A stretch of 17,092 nucleotides of DNA from Tritrichomonas foetus (taxonomy: Eukaryota; Parabasalia; Tritrichomonadida; Tritrichomonadidae), in assembly GCA_001839685.1 (NCBI GenBank), contig MLAK01001394.1:1-17092 (forward strand). Direction: 5' to 3'. The position numbers were made by a program, and so were the translations under genes. This document shows positions 1 to 8,301 of this stretch, one piece after another (positions within the stretch are counted from its first letter, which is position 1; each line of letters starts with the position of its first letter). Under the pieces are notes generated by a model. It was not told the origin of the DNA. It was given only the letters and a program-made list of their open reading frames with translations, and made no database searches.

Positions 1-996
1 ATTTCGTCTTTCCTTCTTTTCTTTTCTTAAATAACGTTTGTATTCATCTATTGTTATCATATCAGCATTATTGCTCAAATTATTCTCATCATCACTATCA
101 GATATTGTGAGATCATTTTCAAAGATCACATTTTTATCAATTTTCGTTGAATGCTTAAACATTACATGCATCATTCTTTCCATACACTCTTTTTCAAATG
201 TACCTTGTTCAATGTCGTTGATGAAAGGACAATAGTTTTCCATCATTAAATATGTTTCATGAGAAGTTGATGAATCTTCAACATTGAAATGTGTTGTATT
301 TTTAGTTAATTTTTCAATTCCTTTTTTTGATTGTGTTTTCCTTTTCTTTTTCGATTCGGTTTCATGTAAAAAATCAAAATCGATATTTTCTTTGATTCGC
401 TTTCTTTTATTCGATTTGTCTTTATTCTTTTTCTCGAAATAGTCATCCCATCTCATATTCTGAATAAAACTGAAAGATGATTCCTTTTTCTCAAGCTTTA
501 AGCTCTCTTTGTTAAAGGCTATCTTAGTAAATTCAAAATTTACTGAAAAGTCCATTTTTTCATTTTCCACATTGTGACCATTTTTTACATTATGAAGATT
601 TGTTGTTAATTCACAATTGATCATTGCTTCATTTAAACTTGGACTTAAATCATTGTTGTTGCTTTTCTCTTTGAATAGTTGTGAAATATCAAAAAAGTGA
701 TAACCAAAAAGTTTTTCATTTCTTTCTAGAAAAATAATGAAAGGACACTTTTGAATTTCAATGTTTGAAATATCATTTTCATTTCCATTATAGTACAAAA
801 CACAAGAAATTTCAATGACTTCGTTGAAATTGATGACTTGCTCTTTATCTGAAAATATTGATTTCACATAATTAATTTTTTCTTGTTCTGTTGACCAACA
901 AAGAAAAAAGATACAAGTGTATTGGGATTTTAAACGAAAACCCCCAATTCTGCAGTTGAGAGTACAGTCTATCGATTTCCATATTGATTCAGTCAT
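1..996 (-). CDS. NT-type C2-like domain protein, 3' end beyond the window
   Basis: The minus strand is open without a stop from the ATG at 996-994 to the left edge, giving 332 residues of a protein whose C terminus is outside the window. Residues about 5-135 resemble the N-terminal C2 (NT-C2, EEIG1/EHBP1-type) domain: alternating hydrophobic strands, a central F-N-E-V motif (57-60), then a strand with FIIFLERN (86-93) and a G-x-x-x-F-D-I-S-Q-L-F ending (98-108). Such domains usually contribute to membrane or partner binding. After it come a low-complexity linker, two basic clusters (about 194-202 and 216-225, K/R-rich, possible nuclear signals) and an acidic S-D-S-D-D-E stretch (299-304). No membrane segment or signal peptide is visible. 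An in-frame TAA precedes the chosen ATG directly. The domain call rests on pattern recognition, so the family is moderately sure and the function unknown. Confidence 0.7.
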   Translation of the reverse strand, partial: MTESIWKSIDCTLNCRIGGFRLKSQYTCIFFLCWSTEQEKINYVKSIFSDKEQVINFNEVIEISCVLYYNGNENDISNIEIQKCPFIIFLERNEKLFGYHFFDISQLFKEKSNNNDLSPSLNEAMINCELTTNLHNVKNGHNVENEKMDFSVNFEFTKIAFNKESLKLEKKESSFSFIQNMRWDDYFEKKNKDKSNKRKRIKENIDFDFLHETESKKKRKTQSKKGIEKLTKNTTHFNVEDSSTSHETYLMMENYCPFINDIEQGTFEKECMERMMHVMFKHSTKIDKNVIFENDLTISDSDDENNLSNNADMITIDEYKRYLRKEKKERRN

Positions 997-1076
997 TTAG
1001 GCAAATTTGAATACATTCACAGAAAAAGTTTAAACTAAATTATGAAAAAGTTTTCCTGATAGAATGTGATCGAATT

Positions 1077-1084
1077 TGACGTCA
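1077..1084. promoter_or_regulatory. CRE-like palindrome TGACGTCA
   Basis: A perfect 8-bp palindrome identical to the consensus bound by CREB/ATF-type bZIP factors lies about 80 bp upstream of the NT-C2-like gene's ATG. The match is exact, but no binding factor is known to me in this organism and one 8-mer can occur by chance. Confidence 0.15.
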
Positions 1085-1321
1085 ATCATTTCATTCATAT
1101 TGAAATATGAATATCCAATAATGTTTTTGAGTTGAATAGAGTGACTAAAAACATTAAAAGCCATGTGCATAATATATAACTTTTTCAGCAATTCGACTAA
1201 ATTTCTATGGATTTTGATGTTTTAATTCATTTTATTTCACGTAAAGTTTTCAAACAAAACCTTCCATCATTCAACAAACATCATTGTTTTTAAATGAACG
1301 GTGATCTGCAGCAATATCTGA

Positions 1322-1371
1322 ATATGGGGAGTCATTGAGCAAATCGAATATTGCTCGTCACTCACCCATAT
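1322..1371. repeat. Imperfect hairpin with 21-nt arms
   Basis: Arms at 1322-1342 and 1351-1371 flank the 8-nt loop ATCGAATA. The outer seven base pairs (ATATGGG with CCCATAT) and inner six (GAGCAA with TTGCTC) pair perfectly, and the middle pairs imperfectly with a one-base shift. It is more G+C-rich than its surroundings. Its right edge overlaps by one base a solitary copy of the 20-bp repeat unit found at 1581-1640. Confidence 0.45.
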
Positions 1372-1580
1372 GTATTATTCATTCTTCTAATTGTATGTCT
1401 CATATAAATTAATTGAAAATCATTGAATCTGCTTGAATATCAATTTGTTTAAATTAATACCAATGTGTTTACATGAATACTAAACTTGTAGATGTGCTAT
1501 TAATTAATGTACAGGAAGGTTAATGTATTTACATTGGGATTCATTCATTTCATGTATTATTCATTTATATTATTTTATTC

Positions 1581-1640
1581 ATTCTTCTAATGTATTATTC
1601 ATTCTTCTAATGTATTATTCATTCTTCTAATGTATTATTC
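1581..1640. repeat. 20-bp tandem repeat array, three perfect copies
   Basis: The unit ATTCTTCTAATGTATTATTC is repeated exactly at 1581-1600, 1601-1620 and 1621-1640, with a degraded half unit before it (1571-1580). A phase-shifted, perfect 20-bp copy stands alone at 1371-1390. It is a minisatellite-like array; no coding role is seen. Confidence 0.9.
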
Positions 1641-2217
1641 ATTCATACTACAATGGATTCATTCACCTTGATTTTACTTAATTGCAAACATGAATTAATT
1701 CAGTGCCGACATGATGTGTAAAATTTCAGGAATTCATGATTTAGTTTCTTCGTTTAGTTATCTTTTGGCTTTGGGATGTAGTGCAGATGTATATCATAAA
1801 ATAGCCCAGTGTGTAGTTACAATGTGGGATTATTTTTGATCAGTGGAAAAAAGGAAGATGGTGGAAAACCCAAAATGTCATTAATAATAATAAAAATGAA
1901 TAAGGCTTTGAATTTCTAAAGATATTATCTGGACAAATCCACGCAAAGCCTTGATATAAATGATGTGTAATTCTCATTGAATAACTATTCATTTCCACCG
2001 ATGGGGAGACAATTGGAGAGCTACAAAGGGAGATTCACCATTAATCGTTCATTAAATCAAAACCAGGAAGATAATTAGTCTTAGATTAATTTTTATGTAT
2101 GATTGAAACAATTTCAATATTTGTACAATGCTTTCAAATACTTCCCGAATACGTTTCTGGAATATTAGTTAATAATTATAAGTAATTTATTATTTAAAAC
2201 ACTAAGTCAAGACTTTT

Positions 2218-2672
2218 TTATGCGGAAGAAGAGTCACTTTTCATTTCATTATATATAAATCTGAGAGCAGAACATGAGTAGAAGAGATTATTATCATCGC
2301 AATCGATCACATTTGAACTTCGACTTTTTGTATGAATCTGAAAAAAATCATCTGATAAAATATTCACAAGATTCCGAAGCATATTGAAATTAAGACGTTG
2401 AAATAATGATCCATTCATTTCAACGTTGATCTGAATTTTTTTGTGAAGGATAATTTCAAAAAGTTGTCAACTCGAACTTGATTCAATTTTGCGAATGTTT
2501 TTCCTTATCTTTTCGAATAGAGAGAACTTTCAGCTTTTCAAAAAATTATCTAAAATTCACCAAAATTACTGCTTTCAATTTCAGATATGAACTTTCAAAT
2601 TTTTTTCGAGTTGGAAAAACAGAAATAACAATTTTCAATAATTGAATAATTTTGATCGAAAACCATTAAAAA
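2218..2672 (-). pseudogene. Possible decayed protein-coding remnant
   Basis: Read on the minus strand, a 66-codon frame (ATG at 2418, stop at 2218) continues upstream without a stop for about 16 more codons, giving a stretch beginning QLFEIILHKKIQINVE. Before that, an in-frame TGA intervenes (about 2467-2465), and further coding-like pieces lie in other frames back to an ATG near 2672. The general pattern (a hydrophobic piece, then F-E-I-I-L and I-x-I-N spacing, then L-x-x-L) recalls the degenerate BTB-like heads seen on many trichomonad ankyrin or leucine-rich-repeat proteins. That resemblance is loose. It could equally be chance A+T-rich sequence. Confidence 0.22.
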
Positions 2673-3387
2673 ATCTTTATATCTCGATAAGTTACGATTT
2701 AAAACACAGAAATAATTTATTTTATTCTATAATATTTATAATTCGAATTTTTAATATGAGTTTTAAGACTTAATTTTTTGACATCGTACCATTATATGTG
2801 TAATGATGAGGGATAAATTGAGACATTTTTGAAAAACTATTAGAAAAAGTTCATCACCACATTTCTTTAGAAAAAATTATTTTTTCAAAGAAAATTAATT
2901 TTTCCATCTTGATACGGGAAACTCTGCATCGGATTCGAGTAATTTGAAATTTTTTTTCCATCAATGACTCATTCCGAACGTATTTTTTTTTGGAAGTTTT
3001 ATAAACCATTTTCAGTAGAGTTGGTGGGGAAATATCCACGAAATCGATCATCAAGAAAGAAATTCTCATTACATCACTGTTTCAATGATGCATTCAAAAT
3101 CAGTTGAAATAATCCAAATTCTCACAATTAATACTTAACAGCATTCAAATTCAAAACTTTAGAAAAATATGTTATTCGAAATGAAAATTAGGTAGGAGTA
3201 TTACTAGATGAAAAATATCGTTGAGCTAGGGAGAGCTATTTGGAAAACCAAATTGTGTTACATTTCTTTCAAATTCTTATGAAAAATGCAACGCAATTTT
3301 TTCATCTATTCACAAATTAATATTCGAACTTCGTCGATGATATTCAATTTTTCTGAATGATTCGAAAAATATTCAATCTTTTTTCAA

Positions 3388-3433
3388 AACGACAAATTCT
3401 TCACTTAGAAATATTCCTAACCAATTTGTCGTT
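3388..3433. repeat. Inverted repeat, 11-bp perfect arms
   Basis: AACGACAAATT (3388-3398) is exactly complementary to AATTTGTCGTT (3423-3433), with a 24-nt loop. No flanking gene or terminator role is evident. Confidence 0.5.
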
Positions 3434-4084
3434 ACATGATGAAAATGACTAACCACAATCAAACAATCAGTTTCAATTGATTTTTGTTTTTAAAAATAAC
3501 TTCTTTGCATTTTTTCCAGGGAAAAATTAAAAGCTGATTTTTTTCCTAAATGATCAAGGACAAGTTGAGTAAAAAACATGTTTTTTCTCGTTATCTTCAT
3601 CTGAATCTAAAGCTGATAAAAAATATATTATTTTTTGAATGAAGAATTAAAGCATTTGAGAAGTATTCAAATTTTTGAATACGATCTAAAATCTGATCCC
3701 ATTTATTTCTAAACATTGTTTCCGATCAATCCATCATGAATAGAGACTATTATGACAATAACATTGATTGATTATCATATAAACTTTTCGATTTACTGAA
3801 TAGATAAAGAAAAAGTTATTAATAAATATTGAGGTTTTCATTTTTCTCGCAAATAATCCATAACAATCATTATTTTCATCATTATTTCCTTAGTTTAGTG
3901 ATAAAAAATTAAAATTTAATCAATAATTCCGGATTTTTTTTCGATTAATTAAATCGGATTTTCCAAAAATTGTCATTTGAAATCACATTCTCGTAAAATT
4001 ATTAAAAGCATGTAATTTTATCATCGCAATAACATTTTTTTCCCCACAAATTGCATTTTTTGATAATTTTTTTTTCCTTTAAAA

Positions 4085-4124
4085 AATGATCGATTTTAAT
4101 CAATGATTATTGATTAAAATCATT
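4085..4124. repeat. AT-rich hairpin with 13-bp perfect arms
   Basis: GATTTTAATCAAT (4092-4104) pairs with ATTGATTAAAATC (4109-4121) around a GATT loop. An alternative pairing with a CGAT bulge extends the stem to AATGAT/ATCATT at 4085-4090 and 4119-4124. It lies about 180 bp beyond the stop of the Rtf2-family gene; a role in its 3' end is possible but unsupported. Confidence 0.5.
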
Positions 4125-4301
4125 CTATTTCAGAAATTAGTCATTTAATTCCGGATTTTCATTATAACAAAAAAAAAATTATATCCAGAAATAGAATTTT
4201 AGTCCTTCAAATATTGAGAGAACATCATATGATTACATTAAAAAATAATACTATTAACTTTATATATTTTAATAAACACAAATCAAAATTTTGATCATAT
4301 T

Positions 4302-4934
4302 CTACTTTTTCTGGGAATGCTTCATTTTCTTTTTCATTTTCAAAGTCTCCTGATGAGAAAATGTATATGAGCATAATGGAATGATATCGCATGCCTCATA
4401 TTCTGCACCACAGATAGGGCATTTTCTCACCTCACATACTTCATCATTATTTGGGTTCTCAATTTTTTCAGAATTTTCACTTTTATCATTTTCATTTATT
4501 ATCTCTTGTTCTTTTTCTAGATATTTTAATGCTTCAGAGTCGAAGATATGACCACACTTCCAGACAAATAGAAATTGGCGTGATGTTGAAACAGCAGGTT
4601 TTCTCTGGGAAAGAGGACAAACATATGAATTTAGAGATTTTTCACCTAACAAGTCAATCTCGCTCACATCTTTCAGAGAACGAATAAAGCGATATTCCTT
4701 CGGAAGTTTCTTTCGCAGCATTGCCTCGACAAGAGAAATTTTATTCATTAGATGGCCTGTTCTTGTTACGACAATTGGAGTTGTTAACGAATCCCCTGTT
4801 AATGCGCAATTTGTCCAATACGATCGAAGGAAATCGTTTTTCTTTTCAAGTTCACCTTGTTCAATAAACTTTTTGTCGACAGTTTCAACTATCATATCTT
4901 TTCTGCTGGAAATGTTTCCACCAACACCAGACAT
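4302..4934 (-). CDS. rtf2: Rtf2-family (replication termination factor 2) C2HC2 zinc protein
   Basis: This 210-residue protein has the layout of Rtf2, a nuclear protein that acts at stalled replication forks (replication termination in fission yeast, fork restart in animals). Family marks in order: the M-S-G-V-G-G-N-I start; W-x-x-C-A-L-T-G (40-47), the first U-box-like loop, then P-I-V-V and G-H-L-M-N-K (53-65); F-I-R-S-L-K-D-V (83-90); V-C-P (105-107); F-V-W-K-C-G-H-I-F (123-131); C-P-I-C-G (172-176); D-I-I-P-L (183-187); and a lysine-rich tail. Likely zinc ligands are C106, C127, H129, C172 and C175. A 26-residue acidic insert (about 140-166) separates the last two ligand pairs. The start is supported by a TCATT motif 13 nt upstream and by the conserved N terminus. 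Stop is TAG; a TAAA lies about 31 nt beyond. It is divergent from the coiled-coil gene. Confidence 0.92.
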   Translation of the reverse strand: MSGVGGNISSRKDMIVETVDKKFIEQGELEKKNDFLRSYWTNCALTGDSLTTPIVVTRTGHLMNKISLVEAMLRKKLPKEYRFIRSLKDVSEIDLLGEKSLNSYVCPLSQRKPAVSTSRQFLFVWKCGHIFDSEALKYLEKEQEIINENDKSENSEKIENPNNDEVCEVRKCPICGAEYEACDIIPLCSYTFSHQETLKMKKKMKHSQKK

Positions 4935-4945
4935 TGAAGCTAATC

Positions 4946-4950
4946 AATGA
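4946..4950 (-). promoter_or_regulatory. Putative initiator (TCATT) of the Rtf2-family gene
   Basis: Trichomonad genes commonly start at an initiator resembling YCAYTW, a few to about 20 nt before the ATG. Here TCATTG reads toward the gene with its A about 14 nt before the ATG. The match is short, so this is a prediction. Confidence 0.4.
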
Positions 4951-5419
4951 TTTTTTTTATCGTTTTCTATTCTATTTTTGATAGCTTTACATAGTATCGT
5001 ATCATCGAAATTTATAGCCATTTATACTCAGAATTTATTTTGATTTGGATGCCTTAACGTACAAAACTAATAAAAACATGAATAACTTCATTTATAAAGA
5101 AAACCACTCCCAAATATTTTGAAGTACTTTAATATGCATATAATAACAAATCTAATTTTTAAAATCATGGCCTTTTTTTGTTTCAAACAAATAACAAATC
5201 TTGCATTCAAATATAATTACATTAATGAACCCTTTCTAACTTTGACTCAGTTTGGAAAAATTGATTAATATGAGTATTTCATCTTAATAAAATAATTACG
5301 TTGAATGAAATAAGCACTCAGAAAAGACTTAAAATGATAAGGAATTAGTCTTTCAGAATTTTTGACCATATAATTACTGAAAAAGTTACTCAAAGCAAAT
5401 TTGATGTGAAAAATTAGGA

Positions 5420-5458
5420 TATTCAAAAATAAACGGTGTTCTATTCAAAAATAAACGG
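5420..5458 (+). repeat. 17-bp direct repeat upstream of the coiled-coil gene
   Basis: TATTCAAAAATAAACGG occurs exactly at 5420-5436 and 5442-5458, 22 bp apart (about two helical turns), ending 30 nt before the ATG at 5488. Each copy carries AACGG, the core of many Myb recognition elements. Trichomonads have large Myb families, so a paired Myb-type site is a reasonable guess, but it is inference. Confidence 0.5.
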
Positions 5459-5467
5459 AATATTTGA

Positions 5468-5473
5468 CCATTG
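5468..5473 (+). promoter_or_regulatory. Putative initiator (CCATTG) of the coiled-coil gene
   Basis: CCATTG fits the first five positions of the trichomonad-type YCAYTW initiator, with the presumed start A at 5470, 18 nt before the ATG at 5488. Confidence 0.35.
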
Positions 5474-5487
5474 AGGATAAATTTAAA

Positions 5488-8301
5488 ATGGCTGACGCAA
5501 GGAAGAACTCTTTGCGAACCAAAGCTACGAGATCGCCAAATACTAGTGAAACTCTTATAGAACCTTCTCCAATTGTCTCATCGAGATCAGCCGCCGATAA
5601 AAAATCCGCTTTTTCCAAAACCCTGCCTTCTCGATCTGGGAGGTCTACGAAGGCGTCCCCTTCACTTTTATCGTCCATAGATAATAGCCAAAACAGCGAT
5701 TTTAACGCGAGGTCAAACTTTCATCAATATTCCAATTTCGCAAATTCCAATGTACATCCCGAATTCTATCGTGCAAGCTTGACTGCTGCAATAAACAGTA
5801 CAAAGCTTTTGGAAAAAGTGGCAGAAAAGCTCACTCCGGAAGCGATGGAAAATCTCGGCTTTGTCGAAAAGGACTTACTCTATCCAAGCGATGAAGATCT
5901 TGCAAAGATTTCGCCAAAGAAAAAACTCCAAGAAATCGCGCGAATCAAACTGACTGAAGACGTAGATGAAAGAAGGGCCCAACTCGAAGAAGAAAAACTA
6001 AGACTTGCGAAGATTCAAACAGACCTTCACAAACAAGCACTTTTTGGCATCCATCAAAAGAAAAATTCACCCCCTTCAAAAAATTCACCTCATTCACAAA
6101 ATTCACCTAATTCCAAAAATTCACCTAATTCCAACAATTCACCTAATTTCAAAAATTCATCTATTTCTCATGATTCACCAAGAAATACAAACTCGCTTGG
6201 TTCGAGATGTTCGAAAAGCTACTCAGATACAGGAAATACATTTCCAATCCTGAAAACAGAAGAGATAATTGAACAAGCTACTCCTGCTTCTGAGACAGCG
6301 AATATTCATGCAAGTAATTCGGCCATAATTAATTTTTCGCCTTTTCCTTCATCATTTGCAAACACAGTCAATCCAGCCAGTAGCTTGAAGCCTACAGTGA
6401 CATGTGGGAAACTGGCGAGCCCGCCAAAAGCTCAATTCGCTTTAACAGTCGATCATAGATTTAAAGAACATAGAAGCTCATTTAACTCTATTGGCGATGA
6501 TGATTTAACTCCACAATCACGTGCCAAAATGACTCCGGGTAACAAACTCGTTCCCACCCAGAATATGAAAAGATTCAGTTCTGTCAACGTCAAAAATATC
6601 CAAGCATTGTCTGCTTTTAACAGCCTCAGTGACATGGTTCCAATGGAAAGCAACTTAAACAATACACAAAATCAAATAATGAGCAGGAATTCAGTATTGA
6701 AAAAACAGTTGATTGGAAACAAAGCGAATCTGAGTGATATTAGTGTTCGCAGAAACAGCCAATTCATGGGTAATTTCAATAATTCACAGAATTACAGTAA
6801 TAAGTATAATTTATTTAATAGTGCGAATAGTAGTCCTGGTAGTTGTAAAGTTGACATCAATAAAATTGCGAAAGACATTGACCAAAATTTAAAGAAAAGT
6901 AAAAACACGAAATTCGATATTGATTCTCATGTTGATGAAATGATTCAAGAAGATGATATTTTAAATGGAAGTCGACAAGAATTCTCAAAAGTTGAAAAAG
7001 TCAAGAAAAAACATAAAAAAGAACTTGAAAAAGTCATTTTTATGAGTTTATATAGCCAATATCAAAAAGATAAAGCTTTAGAAGCAATTGAAAGGCATAC
7101 TAATCATATAAACAAAACACAAACTCTCGCTAAAACTGGAAATGATCAGCGAGAAACTAAAATGAAAATAATCGAAGAACATAGATTCGATAGATTAAAT
7201 GAAAAAATCCAAAAAAATCAAGAAAAAATTGAAAAATGTAACGAAAGAACAATTAATGCTTATGTTAATCAAATGATTTATGCACAATCCATTCAAAATA
7301 GGTATGATGATCGAATTCTACGTGCTCAAGAAAATCATGAAAAATATATTCAAGAAAAGAAAGAAAAACGTGAAAATGAATTCAAAATACGTGAAGAAAG
7401 AAGAAATAAAGGAATTATTGAACACGAAGAAAAATTACTCGAGTTCCAAATTAATTTCCATGAAAAACAAAAACAGAAGAAAGTTAGACAAGTTAATTCC
7501 CTTAACTCAATACAAATACAAAAAGAAATAAAACGAAATGAACATAATAATAAGAGGCTCGAGAAAGAAGCTGCAATGTATAGAATATTGGGTGATAAGG
7601 AAGAACTGAGAGAAGAAAAACTGAAAATGAATCAAGGTAAATTTGAAAGACAACAAAAATGTTACCAAGAAAGAAATCGAATTCAACAAGAAAGAAAGAA
7701 ACAAATTAAAGAAAAAGAAGAATTAAGAATGAGGAAAGCAGATCATTATCTTTTGGTCGAACAGCCTGAAGAATATCGACAATATTTAATCAAGAAACAA
7801 AAAGAAGAGGATGAAGCAAGAGATAGAATCGAACAAATGAGAATTGAAAAAGAAGAACGAGTTAAAGAAGAAAATGAACTTTATTTCGCTCGCGATTGGC
7901 TTCGATCAAAAAATATGGCAGAAAAATTAAAAGAAAAACAAGAAACAATAGAAACTAAACACTTTGAAGAGAAATTGAAGCATATTACCGCAAGTGACAA
8001 TCGTCAAATTCAACAGAGAAAGAAGGATAATGCCCTAAGAAAGAAATTAGATAAAAGAGTGGATAATTCGACTGAAAAGAAGACTTGTAAATTAATTATT
8101 AATGAAATGAGAAGACTTCAGATCCAAGAAGATGAAGATTTGGCGGAACAAATGGAAATTGAGTTCAGAAGAAGAATGAAATTGGCTAAAACTGATTTTG
8201 GAGAACTTGGAAGACTTGCTGCTGATTATGATGTTGACATTGACAGGATAAATGAGGAAGCAATGAATCCAAGACTGAGAAGAACGCAAACAATTGTATA
8301 A
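5488..8301 (+). CDS. Large Asn/Ser-rich and coiled-coil protein, function unknown
   Basis: The protein has 937 residues from the ATG at 5488. The frame is open 24 nt further to a TTG, but TTG is unlikely to serve in a eukaryote and an in-frame TAA lies just beyond. Residues 1-190 are Ser/Thr-rich with a short charged helix (about 140-185). Residues 192-231 are a hexapeptide repeat of the K-N-S-P-N-S type, about seven copies. Residues 232-490 are Asn/Ser-rich and probably disordered. From about 500 to 860 there is one long K/E/R/Q-rich coiled coil, followed by a conserved-looking tail ending R-R-T-Q-T-I-V. No membrane segment, enzyme motif or known domain is recognised. Architecture suggests a cytoskeletal or scaffold role, for example a flagellar or pelta-axostyle component, but that is only inference. 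An AATAAA at 8306-8311 follows the stop closely. Codon composition shifts sharply along the gene. Confidence 0.85.
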   Translation: MADARKNSLRTKATRSPNTSETLIEPSPIVSSRSAADKKSAFSKTLPSRSGRSTKASPSLLSSIDNSQNSDFNARSNFHQYSNFANSNVHPEFYRASLTAAINSTKLLEKVAEKLTPEAMENLGFVEKDLLYPSDEDLAKISPKKKLQEIARIKLTEDVDERRAQLEEEKLRLAKIQTDLHKQALFGIHQKKNSPPSKNSPHSQNSPNSKNSPNSNNSPNFKNSSISHDSPRNTNSLGSRCSKSYSDTGNTFPILKTEEIIEQATPASETANIHASNSAIINFSPFPSSFANTVNPASSLKPTVTCGKLASPPKAQFALTVDHRFKEHRSSFNSIGDDDLTPQSRAKMTPGNKLVPTQNMKRFSSVNVKNIQALSAFNSLSDMVPMESNLNNTQNQIMSRNSVLKKQLIGNKANLSDISVRRNSQFMGNFNNSQNYSNKYNLFNSANSSPGSCKVDINKIAKDIDQNLKKSKNTKFDIDSHVDEMIQEDDILNGSRQEFSKVEKVKKKHKKELEKVIFMSLYSQYQKDKALEAIERHTNHINKTQTLAKTGNDQRETKMKIIEEHRFDRLNEKIQKNQEKIEKCNERTINAYVNQMIYAQSIQNRYDDRILRAQENHEKYIQEKKEKRENEFKIREERRNKGIIEHEEKLLEFQINFHEKQKQKKVRQVNSLNSIQIQKEIKRNEHNNKRLEKEAAMYRILGDKEELREEKLKMNQGKFERQQKCYQERNRIQQERKKQIKEKEELRMRKADHYLLVEQPEEYRQYLIKKQKEEDEARDRIEQMRIEKEERVKEENELYFARDWLRSKNMAEKLKEKQETIETKHFEEKLKHITASDNRQIQQRKKDNALRKKLDKRVDNSTEKKTCKLIINEMRRLQIQEDEDLAEQMEIEFRRRMKLAKTDFGELGRLAADYDVDIDRINEEAMNPRLRRTQTIV
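6061..6180 (+). repeat. Degenerate 18-bp coding repeat (K-N-S-P-N-S type)
   Basis: In-frame units such as AAAAATTCACCTAATTCC recur about seven times and encode N-S-P spaced by S-K, S-Q or S-N. The last units have drifted (N-S-S, D-S-P). S-P pairs at a regular spacing would suit phosphorylation by proline-directed kinases. Confidence 0.85.

Larger units (their letters stand above)
997..4301. other. 3.3-kb intergenic stretch without a confident gene
   Basis: This is a very A+T-rich stretch between two minus-strand genes. All reading frames are closed at short intervals; the longest complete frames are 66 and 71 codons and neither looks like a full protein. It holds a 20-bp tandem array, an imperfect hairpin near 1322-1371, two AT-rich inverted repeats and a possible decayed gene, each listed separately. 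A 42-codon open frame at 1711-1839 (plus) is not recognised. The part from 2860 to 3380 shows nothing beyond homopolymer-rich sequence. Confidence 0.7.
4935..5487. promoter_or_regulatory. Divergent intergenic region between the Rtf2-family and coiled-coil genes
   Basis: About 550 bp separates two ATGs pointing away from each other, so both promoters should lie here. The Rtf2 side has TCATT at 4950-4946 (minus), with the presumed start A at 4948. The coiled-coil side has CCATTG at 5468-5473 and a 17-bp direct repeat just upstream. No gene is seen within it. Confidence 0.6.

Noticed and set aside
38..235. 65-codon plus-strand frame at the left edge
   Set aside because: Lies antisense inside the open NT-C2-like gene and has no features of its own.
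1902..1952. AAGGCTTTG / CAAAGCCTT inverted repeat with 33-nt loop, considered as a structured RNA
   Set aside because: Only nine base pairs with a long loop, and no tRNA, snRNA or other conserved element fits around it.
2854..3069. 71-codon minus-strand frame
   Set aside because: Lysine, isoleucine and phenylalanine-rich translation of homopolymer runs, with no motif and no supporting context.
5464..5487. TTG start giving eight extra residues on the coiled-coil protein
   Set aside because: TTG is not a credible start in a eukaryotic nuclear gene, and an ATG follows at 5488 at a suitable distance from a possible initiator.
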